Origin: Branchiostoma floridae
Lineage: Eukaryota; Chordata; Leptocardii; Amphioxiformes; Branchiostomatidae
NCBI RefSeq assembly: GCF_000003815.2
Contig: NC_049979.1
Coordinates: 20,516,421-20,580,420 of the forward strand
DNA length: 64,000 nt
Direction of reading: 5' to 3'
Shown here: piece after piece, positions 24,305-35,334 of the stretch
Numbering within the stretch: the stretch's first letter is position 1
Layout of the letters: each line of letters starts with the position of its first letter
The notes under the pieces: generated by a model
What the model saw: only the letters and a program-made list of their open reading frames with translations
Told to the model about the DNA's origin: nothing
Databases searched by the model: none
Program-made: the position numbers and the translations under genes

Positions 24305-25255
24305 AGAAAATATGTCGGCATAGTGTATTTCACATTGATAAAGCACTACTTCTCTTTTGCATAGCTATAGCATTATATATATATTGGCCTAGGTGGACAG
24401 ATATGGAGTCGGGACATGATAGAAGTACATGGAATATTTCTCTGCTTGTTTTAGGTAATGTTGTTCCGTTGTTATACATGGTCAATAACTTTTTCCTTTC
24501 TTCATTGTAATAAGGACATATCGTCAGGAAATGATATTCATCTTCAATACTGTCTTTGCAAATGGGACACATTCTCTTTTCGAATATGTTGCCAGTTTAC
24601 TAAAGTTTCTTATCTTTTGTCTCCAGTTCGAAAGAAATGTGTCCTTTAGGCGTTCCTTAAACATGTTTCCAAAATATTTGGCATCGACATTAGGGTTTAG
24701 CCAAATATTTTGGAAACCATGTCTGCACAGTATATCTTGTACATGTGTAATCCATTCATGTTCTTGTATAACAGCTATGTCGTATGCTTTCTTAATCAGT
24801 CGTGTCTGGGTGTCTATATACAGTGGAAACATACCTAGTTCGCCCAGTACGGCAGCATTCACAGAACTTCTAGGAACACTAAGCAATATCTTGCAGTAGT
24901 TAAGCAGTACATGTTCTAGATCGGGAATCTCGTAAGAAATATTAGGCTGCTCTAGTGTTACATTCTGATTTCCAAGGGCGTCTGATTGATATATAATATT
25001 CAGTTTGTCAGTATACTTCCTGAATCGAACAAGAACAGGACGGGTAGATGATGTATCCGATTTCTTACCAACACGTGTAGCTTTAAGTATATTTATACCT
25101 GGTCCCAGTATCGGGGAAATGATGTTTGAGACTGTATCTCTAACACTAAGTTCATTCGGATATTCCTCTATTCCTTTTAGAATGAGCTCTTTGCCTTGAG
25201 CGTTTGTTCCAAGTATTTCTCGCAGTAGAGCAAGATCGGCTTTACTAGGCTATCA
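24305..25255 (-). mobile_element. 5'-truncated LINE, C-terminal end of the reverse-transcriptase ORF
   Basis: Reading minus, GELGMFPLYIDTQTRLIKKA and further on MCPICKDSIEDEYHFLTICP resemble the extreme C terminus of non-LTR retrotransposon ORF2 proteins, including the terminal CPxC...H...C zinc knuckle. The two blocks are in different frames and closer together than usual, so the copy is decayed. A second fragment of the same family lies in 54640-57115. Clade not resolved. Confidence 0.7.
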
Positions 25256-25589
25256 AATTAATCCAGGGCAAGAGATATTGAGGGATTATGATTTGATACC
25301 AGCAATGATTTAAGTTTAAGGATGCTCGCATATAGCTTTTACTCTAAGTTGTTTATTGGCACGGTGAAGTGATCCTAAATGAGCGTGCTGAAGTACGTCA
25401 TAGTTGCTTGCAGTACGGCCCGACTCAACTATGACGTTCTAACTTCGAGGTGCGAGTCCTTATACATGTTACTAAGGAATGTATAAGGATATATCATAAA
25501 AATGATGCATTATGAAAGTTAGATCCTGATATCTGCACAATGAGTATTTACGTTTCCCACTAGCCTTGGACATTTTGCCTCAAGTCAAT

Positions 25590-25685
25590 TAGTGAAGGAC
25601 AGGTGAAAAGGTTAGATAGCATCTACAGATCACGTGTGACAGGTTAACCGGTTAGACAGCATTTGCAGATCACGTGTGACCCGGG
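25590..25685 (+). repeat. Short tandem duplication (about 45 bp x2)
   Basis: GGTTAGATAGCATCTACAGA followed by TCACGTGTGAC is repeated directly as GGTTAGACAGCATTTGCAGA plus TCACGTGTGAC. No coding potential. Confidence 0.6.
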
Positions 25686-26070
25686 GTTACTGGTCAGCGC
25701 TGCAATCTTGAAGATCTCTAACACTGTCACCAATGTTGTGTCACAGGTGAGAACATATTTACTGTACAGATTCTTGGTGAAGGAATGAAGGATGTCTTCC
25801 GTCGCTGTGAACAGGGTTTGAAAAGTTTCAGAGCATGCATGTTATTACATAATGTATAAGTAGCTCAGTTTTTAGAAAGGCTATACTGATGTCTCGACCA
25901 AAACCGCACCCTCAAGGCATTCTTCTGGTTTTCAAAATGGCGATGCACTGGAATGTTTTTAAAAAAAATTGTTCTCAGTGTAGTATATTTTGGGGAGAAT
26001 ATTTGTAACGTTATGTGTCCCGGTGAGGTATAAATTGGTGGGGTAAGACGTTGTAATTGTAGTCCAGCTA

Positions 26071-26521
26071 CAGTCAAACCTGCCCAAGCGACCACCTCTA
26101 CTTAGCGACCAACTGGCCATTACGACCGATTTTTCTCGGCCCCCCAAATTTTCCCCATTGACGTAAGCATTAAAGCGACCTCTTCACAACGACCACCTGG
26201 CCAACGGGACCCCGACCGAGACCAAATCCCTGACATAACGACCACGTCACTTTCAACCTTGAGGCGTCATCGATTTTCAATGATAACTTTGTGCGATTTT
26301 GTGCCGAATTCGGCCAGTTTGCGTCATATTTTGACTACTAATTACGGTGTTATGTTCAAAATAAAGATGCGTGTGCTTGCTATTTGCCATTAAACACAAA
26401 GGAAACCATTTAAACTATGCATCGGGCATGTTGTGAGTCGATACTCTTCTAACCGACTACCTGTCCAAATCGACCGCTTTTGACCGATCCCCCAGGTGGT
26501 CGTATTGGGCAGGTTTTACTG
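26071..26521. mobile_element. pogo/mariner-like MITE, 451 bp
   Basis: Inverted ends CAGTCAAACCTGCCCAAGCG and (other strand) CAGTAAAACCTGCCCAATAC, flanked by TA on both sides (26069-26070, 26522-26523). CGACC/GACCACC words repeat inside both ends. No transposase. The insertion interrupts the first copy of a direct repeat whose second, uninterrupted copy is at about 26830-26955. Confidence 0.82.
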
Positions 26522-26523
26522 TA

Positions 26524-26960
26524 TTTCGCAGTATGGCCGAAAATACGTAGTTTGGGTTATTACTAGATGTGTTTATGCAATCTCTCGCTGGCGGGGTTTA
26601 ATGTCGAGCGGTAGCTGTCGGACTCGGAGAGCAATTTAGTCAGGCCATGATTCATGATTACGACTTAGTTGAGTCAGACCGTATTTCAGGCAACTACGAA
26701 GTACTTGGGAAATTTAAGTCGTATTAGAGCCAGTTGTGTGAACTACCTTGAAGTTAGTTGAAGTTGTCAAACTACGTCGTAGTTGACTGAAGCGCGCCGT
26801 AGCTCAGTTTTGACCGGAGTAGAAAACCATAGACGTTGTAGTCCAACTTTGTCGCAGTATGGCTGAAAATACGTAGTTGGGGTTATTACATTTTGCACTA
26901 GACGTGTTTACACAATCTCTCACTGGCTGGGTTTAATGAGTGGCGGTTACTGTCATTTTC
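26524..26960 (+). repeat. Direct repeat pair of about 100 bp
   Basis: TCGCAGTATGGCCGAAAATA...CAATCTCTCGCTGG at 26524-26620 recurs as TCGCAGTATGGCTGAAAATA...CAATCTCTCACTGG at 26848-26955. The left copy also extends to the other side of the MITE (GTAGTCCAGC before 26069, GTAGTCCAAC at about 26838). Between them lie several GTCGTAGTTGA-type words. Confidence 0.7.
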
Positions 26961-26977
26961 TGGACACACCAAAATGG

Positions 26978-27335
26978 CAGGGTTGGACTAGTCCACTAGC
27001 CTGATTATATATCCCGGGCAGGTAAAAGTGCTGATCGAGGAAGTGCATTTCCTACCCCACTTGCCTAATCGGGCAAGTAAGATTTTCCATGAATGATATA
27101 TTGATATACTTATTACTTTTCACAGTCATTGCATGATCAAGCATTGGTCAACACAGAAAAATATATAGAGACAATTATCAAAGAATTCTATTGCTGGAAG
27201 TGAAAATACACAGAAAAGTGTTGTTTTTTTTAATTTTGGGCAAGTGAAGCGTATGTTTGGGCAAGTAAGTTTTTTTTTAATTTTATGCACTTGCCTGACA
27301 TGACAAGTGAATTTTAGAAAACTTGTTAAACCCTG
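26978..27335. mobile_element. Small DNA transposon with CAGGGTT / AACCCTG ends
   Basis: Ends CAGGGTT and AACCCTG are inverted; AAATG occurs at 27336-27340 and one base off the left end (26972-26976), suggesting a 5-bp duplication. GGGCAAGT/ACTTGCC words repeat inside. The plan is the same as that of the 15113-16025 and 19955-20315 elements. No transposase. Confidence 0.5.
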
Positions 27336-27659
27336 AAATGAATTAGAGTGTGCAAATAAAATCTAAAAATGTAAAAACAAAAGTTGAGTCATTGTGAAAT
27401 CTAAGTGGCCAAGATGGTTGAACAAATAACTGTAATAACAGAACATGGTATGCCAGTAATGCCACACCTTTACATACTTTGTTTTTGTAATTTCACATCT
27501 TCTTTGACTTTTAAATTGATTTGGATAGTCTGCACCACTACTATCAACTTTCCACTATTACTTTGCAACTCTCTATACTAGTATTGCATAAAACTAGTAT
27601 CATTTTGCATCTTTTTTTAACGATTAACAGTACTAGATTTGACTTTGCCTTGACTTTTA

Positions 27660-28384
27660 CTAGAGTCAATTCCAAGTCACCGAGATGGTTTTGAAATAAT
27701 ATTTGTAATAAGTTTGAACTATTTTGAGTAAAAGAACATTTCAGTCACTAAAGTTCGAAATTGTTGAAACATTTCAAAATGAAAGTTTAAACATGTTTGA
27801 ACCTTTTTATATTTGTTGGAACATTTGGGAAAGTAATGATATCAATATCTCTTTATTTAGAACAATTTTCAAACATCTATGTGTTTTTGTTATTGTTCCA
27901 ACATGTTCCAACATTTTGTGTCATTTTTTCCCTCCATAAAAACTTTTATTGCCCCCATAAACAAAGCTGCTAAGCTTGGTCCTTTGTTTGGCTCTTGTAT
28001 TTTTAGATTTTCTTTAGTATATACTGGTGAGTCTTTTGTGAGAAGGTGGCAGACAGACATAATTTCCTGCACTTGGCAGGGATGTGTGAATTGCCCTCTT
28101 CCCAGCCCACTGACCCAGTTTCATCATTTTGTTTCTATGTTCGAACATGTGATCACAAATGATGCATCTATGTTGGAACAGTTTAGAAACTAACAGAAAT
28201 AATATATTTGACGTTAGAAATGTTTCTAACATGTTTGAATACTATAGAAATATTTAGAACGTCACATAGATGTTATAAATAGTTCTAAACAGTTATTTAT
28301 CACAGTTAGATTGTTACAAAGATTTCCAAAATGTTAGAACATAAGGCAAAAAACACCTTCTCGGTAATATGGAATCGACTCTAG
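27660..28384. mobile_element. mariner-like MITE, 725 bp
   Basis: Inverted ends CTAGAGTCAATTCCAAGTCA and (other strand) CTAGAGTCGATTCCATATTA, followed inside by ACCGAGA. TA flanks both ends (27658-27659, 28385-28386). The AT-rich interior repeats GAACAT/ATGTTC words. No transposase; the open frames inside are short and unlike any protein I know. Confidence 0.7.
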
Positions 28385-28542
28385 TACAGTTTCAAACTTT
28401 TTTGAAATGTACAAAAATTGGTGAAAATATCGCTAGCGGACATTATAAAAGCTGACGGCAGAGAACCTCAATTTGACTGTATTGACAATATGACACAAAA
28501 TAAAACTGAGAGCGCCAAAAAATAAAAGTTTTGTTTTCATGA

Positions 28543-29188
<646 letters not shown>

Positions 29189-29391
29189 AAAACACGGACA
29201 TTTAGTCAGAAACTAGATTCAAAAGTAACGGAACAAATACAGAAAACATCAGATTTGTTGTCCGTGGTACTGAAGAGTCATCACACGGCAAAACGCTTCC
29301 CGAGATGGATTTTATTCTGTATTTCTGATAGTTTGAATGCAATGCTGTAATGGCTAACGCACACACCATGCACGTCAAAAACATGGAGGTA

Positions 29392-29397
29392 AATAAA
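29392..29397 (+). terminator. Polyadenylation signal of CRK
   Basis: AATAAA lies about 205 nt after the CRK stop codon and is the first canonical signal downstream on the plus strand. Confidence 0.6.
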
Positions 29398-29399
29398 GA

Positions 29400-30423
29400 T
29401 GAACATTAGCGTTGTGGTTTACACATATCGTCTGTTTCTTTTGATGACGTTGTATCCATACATTTTCATGTTCTCATTTTACATGGGCCTCATTACTCTG
29501 TCACAGTCTGTGAGACTTCAGTGCAGGCTATTAAAGCAGATGAAATAGAAGGTTTACCCACGCTATATTTCTAGAATTATCACAATCATTACCGAGAAAT
29601 GTTGAATCCCTTGCTATGGCTCACTCGGCGTGTGCATCAAAAAACACGTGTACATATTGAAATGACAATTCCCCAACCGTGACTTCGCCCAGAAAACGAT
29701 CTTTGACGTCCCCACTCCGAGACCAACTGGGTTGTACATGTACAAGCACGGAGATTCGTGATCAGTTTTCTGATTATGGTACGTGACAATACTACATGAT
29801 GTCTGACTCAGAAGCAGACAAAATTGAGACTCTAGAAGGTTTGTATGTATATCAAAGCCTAGGGCTACTCTTCTTTGTACATGTCTACGATGAATGACGA
29901 ACTAATGAACTGGTTCTAGGCTTCTTAAACTTTTACTATGTGTAGTATAAGTCAATTAGACTCAGGATCACACTAATCTTTAGTGCATTGTTCAACTAAG
30001 AACCAAGCAAACAACAAACGAAACATGCCTTGTAATAAACCAGATCACACGCTATATACAGCTTTTTGACGATATGCTTTCAAGCAAGCTACCAAAATGT
30101 ACACATCTAAAAGATTTAAGTAGAGTTTACATGCATTTCCAAGGACGTTGCTGCACACTTATCAGGATGACCCCGCCTGTTGTTGAACTTAGCGATTCTG
30201 TAAACACCTGGTAAATCCTATCGCGTGAAACGCCAAGCTGAGCCTATTTCGTGTTGATCATACTTAGATGAAGGTCTTGTGCGCGCGTGCCTGCTCTTCA
30301 GTCAAATAGGTCAGTCACTCACAGCTGCATGTGCTAAACTCCTTTCGGTACGCAGGCAGCTAGAGTTTGCTAAGTTGGTGACACGATAACGTGAAGTCTG
30401 CTGGACATTTAGATGTCTAAGAT
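29400..30423. other. Intergenic spacer
   Basis: Between the convergent ends of CRK and the LRR gene. I see no gene, repeat array or element ends here. Confidence 0.5.
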
Positions 30424-31608
30424 TCAGTGACCTCCTTCAGAGTTGGCATAATAAGCAGAGTTTTCTGTTATTGGTGGTGTGGTCTGGTGGACATTTAGCT
30501 GTCCGTGATCGGTGCTGTAAGCAGAATTCGCTATTGGTGGCGTGATCTGGTGCTGAGCAATGTTACTTTGATCTAAACTGTGACGTATGTTAACACCATT
30601 GCAGTGACTGCAGCACATGTTGTAATTCATCCCGAGACAAGCGATGAGCATCAAAGTTAGCAAGATTCCGAGTACGATGAGGACGATGTGAAGAATTGAA
30701 AGTTGTTGTCTCTCTTGTACACTTGGTGGAACGATAGTTAAGATGTCGTCGGGATACGATTCCTCGGTTACTTCACTCCGCACTTCAGTTTCCTCAGCTT
30801 TCGTTTCAGAGCCATTGGCAGCAAATGTACCATTTCCAAAGTTCTTCAGTTTGTCCGTATTGAACATGACTACAGCAGTTGTGGTAGTTACGGCTCTGGG
30901 GGTAGACTGTTGTTCTTCACAATCTACCAGGTGACTAGGTATGTCTGTCAAGGGAACCGTCTGTAGGTGACTAGGCAGGACGCAGGACATGGGACAAGCT
31001 GTATGCTTTAGGTTTTCAGCAAGAAAACATGCAGAACATGACTTGCAACAGTCGTCACCTCTCCCCTCACAGCGATGTAGACACTTCATCTTGTCAATCA
31101 GCCAGGAGAGGTGGCAGTCACAGTGAAACGGGTTTCCGCAGACGGCTGCCCAGGTCATCTGTGGCCATCCCAGCTCTTTTTGAGAGAAAGACGCGAGTCT
31201 ATTGTAACTTAGGTCGACACTTATCAGCTTCGGGAGGTGCTCAATGACAACGTCAAGCCTTACGTACTGTAGTCGATTGTCCGAGAGATAAAGATTCACC
31301 AACGCCGGCAAGTTACGTAGAGATTCCCAGGCCAAGAATTCAATTAAATTCTTGTCTAGGTCCAAATCGCGCAACGTTGGCAGAGGTGGCAGGTACGTAA
31401 CGTTCCTGATGTCATTGTAAGAGACTTCGAGTTTGCTGGTGTTGGGTGGTATTTCATCAGGCAACGCCGTGAGAGCCATGTCGTTACATTTTATTGACGG
31501 TCCGAAGTACCTGTCCGCGATTTCACACTCCGTTGGTAAACAAAGACACCTTGGGCATAGCGATCCCAAAGCAACGAGCAAAAACAATCCAGTCGCCACG
31601 AACTTCAT
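30424..31608 (-). CDS. Single-exon leucine-rich-repeat transmembrane receptor
   Basis: 394-aa type I membrane protein. A signal peptide (MKFVATGLFLLVALGSL) supports the start at 31608; an in-frame ATG at 31704 would add 32 polar residues before it. Next come an LRRNT-like cysteine pair (CLPTECEIADRYFGPSIKC), about four LRRs between residues 55 and 150 (LRDLDLDKNLIEFL, LVNLYLSDNRLQYV, LISVDLSYNRLASF), and an LRRCT cap opening NPFHCDCHLSWL that is unusually cysteine-rich. A Thr-rich stalk with NGT and NGS sequons leads to one membrane span at about 303-327. The 67-residue tail carries the same motif twice: HQITPPIANSAY and HQTTPPITENSAY. No TIR, Ig or kinase domain. No exact family assigned; it resembles the large lancelet LRR receptor repertoire. 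No intron, so a retrocopy origin is possible. Confidence 0.85.
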   Translation of the reverse strand: MKFVATGLFLLVALGSLCPRCLCLPTECEIADRYFGPSIKCNDMALTALPDEIPPNTSKLEVSYNDIRNVTYLPPLPTLRDLDLDKNLIEFLAWESLRNLPALVNLYLSDNRLQYVRLDVVIEHLPKLISVDLSYNRLASFSQKELGWPQMTWAAVCGNPFHCDCHLSWLIDKMKCLHRCEGRGDDCCKSCSACFLAENLKHTACPMSCVLPSHLQTVPLTDIPSHLVDCEEQQSTPRAVTTTTAVVMFNTDKLKNFGNGTFAANGSETKAEETEVRSEVTEESYPDDILTIVPPSVQERQQLSILHIVLIVLGILLTLMLIACLGMNYNMCCSHCNGVNIRHSLDQSNIAQHQITPPIANSAYSTDHGQLNVHQTTPPITENSAYYANSEGGH

Positions 31609-33683
31609 GTTTAGCCGTGTGGAGCAGCTATGAGACTGACGACTCGGTGAGGAATTGAGCGCCTTCTGTCTGAAGCAAATGTCAGTGAGCGTGTATGAAT
31701 TCATTTATGTAATGTTGTAGGCATGTTAACGGGGTATTTTTGCATATGCAGGTCCACAACTGATATTATGCAGCAGCAGCATGTGAACTTGTGAGGATTA
31801 CAAAGAAGCTAAATTAGAATTGTTTCCGTCGCCATGGCATGTACCGATTTCTTTTTGGAGAGGTCCCTTTTAGAATTTAATATTTCATGATACTTACAGG
31901 TCAATTGTCATGGAGCACAACAAATGGATTGAAATTGTATTATGGTATGTAAGGAAGGATGCAAAAAAAGCCTGTTACCGTTGGTTTAAACAAAGCAAAG
32001 ATACCATGCCGGGTATTCGGAGACCAAATTAATAGTTCTGCTTCGTTTCTTAGGTATGCCGCTTCCAGTTGAAAGATTGTGCAGCAAATGCAATGTCCGA
32101 CGCCGAATATAATAGTGCACTGCCCAGATATTATGGGCAGTCAACTGCAGACGTATTGACTTCTCTCCTCTGCTCTTTCGCCCAGAAATAGTCTTTGTCG
32201 CCCCCACCTCCAGACGAATCTGAGATATGCGAAAGGGCATCAAGGCTCCAGATTGGTTTTGTGATTACCTAGTGTGTTCACTAGTGTGGTTACTGCGTGA
32301 TGTCTGCTTTCTAACTGAGTTGTTAACGGAAAGGCCATTTCTTTCCAAGTAGACTGATTTTCACCAAGTGTGACAAGATTATTTTATGTTTTCGGGACAG
32401 TGTGTTTGTGAACAGCACAACACGAGAAGTTGAGGGAACTTTATTTTCACACCACCTTGCAGGCAACAGCCTGAATTGTGTTGGCGTGTACACATAACAG
32501 CAGTATATTATTAAAATCAACATGGGATATATATGTGATATATTTCATATATTTGCAGCTTTCCTGGTTGCATTTAGGTTAATAAGGCTTACATCTTCCT
32601 ATATTGATAATGCAAATTAGGTATATATCAATCATTGCTATGTTTCTCTATCAACACACTTATTGTGCATATCCAGAAAGGCGCTTGTTCACGTGAATAA
32701 ACAAAAGTTTGACCATCTGATGGATGATAGATTTCAGACTTTTCAAACAGAAGAATGAGTTGAACTCATATATGCTAAAAGACAAATGACATGAAGCAGC
32801 TTTATTGAATTACAGCATCATCATTGTCCTTGATGTTATATACAAAATGTGCAATTTTCTCATATGTAATCTGAGTCACATGAAAGCTATTTAGTATATT
32901 TGGTACTAGACAGATATCTTCGTTTTCACTTTGACAAGAATCACCCTGACACTGCTATTGGCAACCTTGCATACAGCTGATTTATAAGTTGTTGAAACGT
33001 ATTGGATACCACCTGTGGTATAACACACCAATAAAATAGGTTAAAATGCTGTTTTTACTATCTTTTTAGTAAATGAACAGCTGCAGAATATACATAATTC
33101 TTGTTATATTCAACAGGCAAAATAGATTATATACATGTACATGTAATAGACATATATTCGAAACTTGTAAAATATTCTTTAAAACGGCTTCTCTTAATTG
33201 CAAAATACTTGTCATCTCACCTCACCTCATTTGTTCTACTGTTTATAAAAGATGTTCCTTCAAGTATGCTATTATGCACAATTCCCATATAGCCTCTATT
33301 CTTATCCTTATTCCATAATTCTGTATACTTGTATACCATAGCACTATATTCTGATTTGCTGTACTTACATGTACTGGTACACATGAGACAAACAGCCCTG
33401 CAAAATGGGCTAACATAAAACTTTCCTGTTAATATCATATCCTATCATGGAAGACATGATGTTGACATCTTCCTAATGCTTGACCTTCCAAATGTCAATC
33501 CAAATCAGTACCGGTAATACCAGTTGAAGGGTAAAAAATTCCATCATTGCAAGAGTAGGATGAGTGTAATCTCTAAGCAGTTCTAGTATAATCTGCAAAA
33601 GAGATGCAACAAATATATGTACAAAAAATAGTTGAACCACACATCTGCTTGGCTTGCAGGTGAAGGTACAGGTATTCCCAGTT
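31609..33683. other. Intergenic spacer
   Basis: AT-rich; no gene recognised. It contains the 5' flank of the LRR gene and the 3' flank of FBXO48. A weak AACACACCA word near 33020 may be a fragment of the LRPPRC-intron repeat family. Confidence 0.45.
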
Positions 33684-35134
33684 TTATCTGTCCAGCTCCA
33701 GCTGTAGAATCTCTCCCCAGGTGTCTGCATCCATCTCGCACATGCACCTGTCAGGTATGTCCTCATACGATGATGGCCGGCTGAAGAATCCCAGTCTCCA
33801 CTGCCGCTGGATTCCCTTAGCACCGTAGTTCCTCATCACTGCCACCTGAACAACATCCACATGTTGTAAGATTTAATCTGATCATTTTTTCCCTTCACAC
33901 ATTTTGTCATAACCAGTAGGATTATATACTTTTTACCAAAAAGATGAATTCTAAGACGATGGAAACTGTCTTTCAAGTTAACATCATCATAGCAGAAAAT
34001 AGGATGAAATATTGTCAAATATCTAGAACACAATCATCTGCCATAACAGAATAATTTTCTTCCTTATTCTATCCCTCTTCGTGTTAATGAATCATCACAA
34101 CAGTCATTCACATTAAGTTATATATTACAACAGCAATACTTGAATGGCTATCTGCACAAGAACCTTTCAGTGTTTTTCACCCCCACACCTAACTCTTTGC
34201 CCCTAACTGATAATAATTTTAAAACATATAATAATAATAATAAAATAATGTCAGTTACCTTCCATGGTAACCCCTCTGCACGGTCCATCTCCACCAGTTG
34301 GGGGTCAACGTCCTGGCAGTTCTGACACACCTTCTTCCACAGCCAATCAGTGTCGCTGATGAACTCACACCAGGAGGAGCAGGTCTGCGCAGCACGGCAC
34401 AGGCTGGGGACATCTAGTTGCTGTCGCGAGAAAGAAAGGAAAACTTCCATCCAAATCTGTTTTAAACCAGTATAACCAACCTTCGGCATAACACACCTTT
34501 CTGAGTCTATAGCCATTGTCAATGGCTATAGACTCAGAAAGGTGGCCCATTGACCCTCCAAGAGTTACATACAAGGGGTAAGCAATAAGTTTGTGGCCTC
34601 CCCCAGAAATTAAGTGTACAACTCAAATTCCAGGACAGGCAGTAACATAACGTTCAGACTTAAAATTTGGAGGATATTGATCACCACTCTACTTATATAC
34701 TGGTAATCAAGTAACATAACCATTCAAAGGTGACAAACCCATAAAAAATTAGCTTAAACAATTGAGTTCATCTTTCTAGTGTTTTGTAACATTGTGACCA
34801 TAATTCCATGAATGTTTCATTGGGTGATACTTGGAGCTAACAGACTATGTACCATTATGTCAGTAATCATTACAACTATGGCAAACCCCCCAAAAATGAA
34901 AAGTATGTGACTATGTATTAGATACCACAGGTCAAAACACACAGACATTTATAGATTAAAATTGTTATAAAAACACAATGATGATACATTGATTGTATGA
35001 CATGTATTCCACACTTTCCCACAACTGACCTCCAAAACTGCCAGACCCATCTCTGGGGGTAGGCGGGTGATGGCATCTGTGCTGGCAGCTGTGGTATCTG
35101 ACACCTGCCCACCTGATCCCTTCACATGCACCAT
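33684..35134 (-). CDS. FBXO48: FBXO48, small F-box protein
   Basis: Substrate adaptor type for SCF (SKP1-CUL1) ubiquitin ligases. Three coding exons, 35030-35134, 34259-34420 and 33684-33845, all phase 0, give 142 aa (human FBXO48 about 155). The F-box spans exons 1-2: LPPEMGLAVLE/QLDVPSLCRAAQTC (human LPAEITFKIFSQLDIRSLCRASLTC). Exon 2 continues W..FISDTDWLWKKVC and GLPWK. Exon 3 ends MDADTWGEILQLELDR, nearly the human C terminus MDADTWGEILEAELER. The start chosen is the ATG in AACCATGG-like context at 35134. A splice acceptor at 35156-35157 implies an upstream, probably non-coding exon. Intron 1 holds the 25-bp palindrome at 34494. Confidence 0.92.
34494..34544. repeat. Perfect 25-bp palindrome with 1-nt centre
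   Basis: CACCTTTCTGAGTCTATAGC then CATTG (34494-34518), one T, and the exact reverse complement at 34520-34544. It sits in FBXO48 intron 1, beside a short fragment of the interspersed repeat family seen in LRPPRC introns. Confidence 0.9.
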
Positions 35135-35334
35135 GGCAGCAAAGTAGTACCTCACCTGGAGCATAGTATATACATATACATGTGTGCAAACCATTAGAAT
35201 AAGCCAAACAATCTGGGTGGGTGGGTGAAATACTGGATAGAGTATATCAATGATGTAATTCTGTATTTGTAGGATAGTATGTTGAATTGGTGACGGTTGA
35301 AATGTGCAAAATGGTGGATAGATATTGATTGAGA

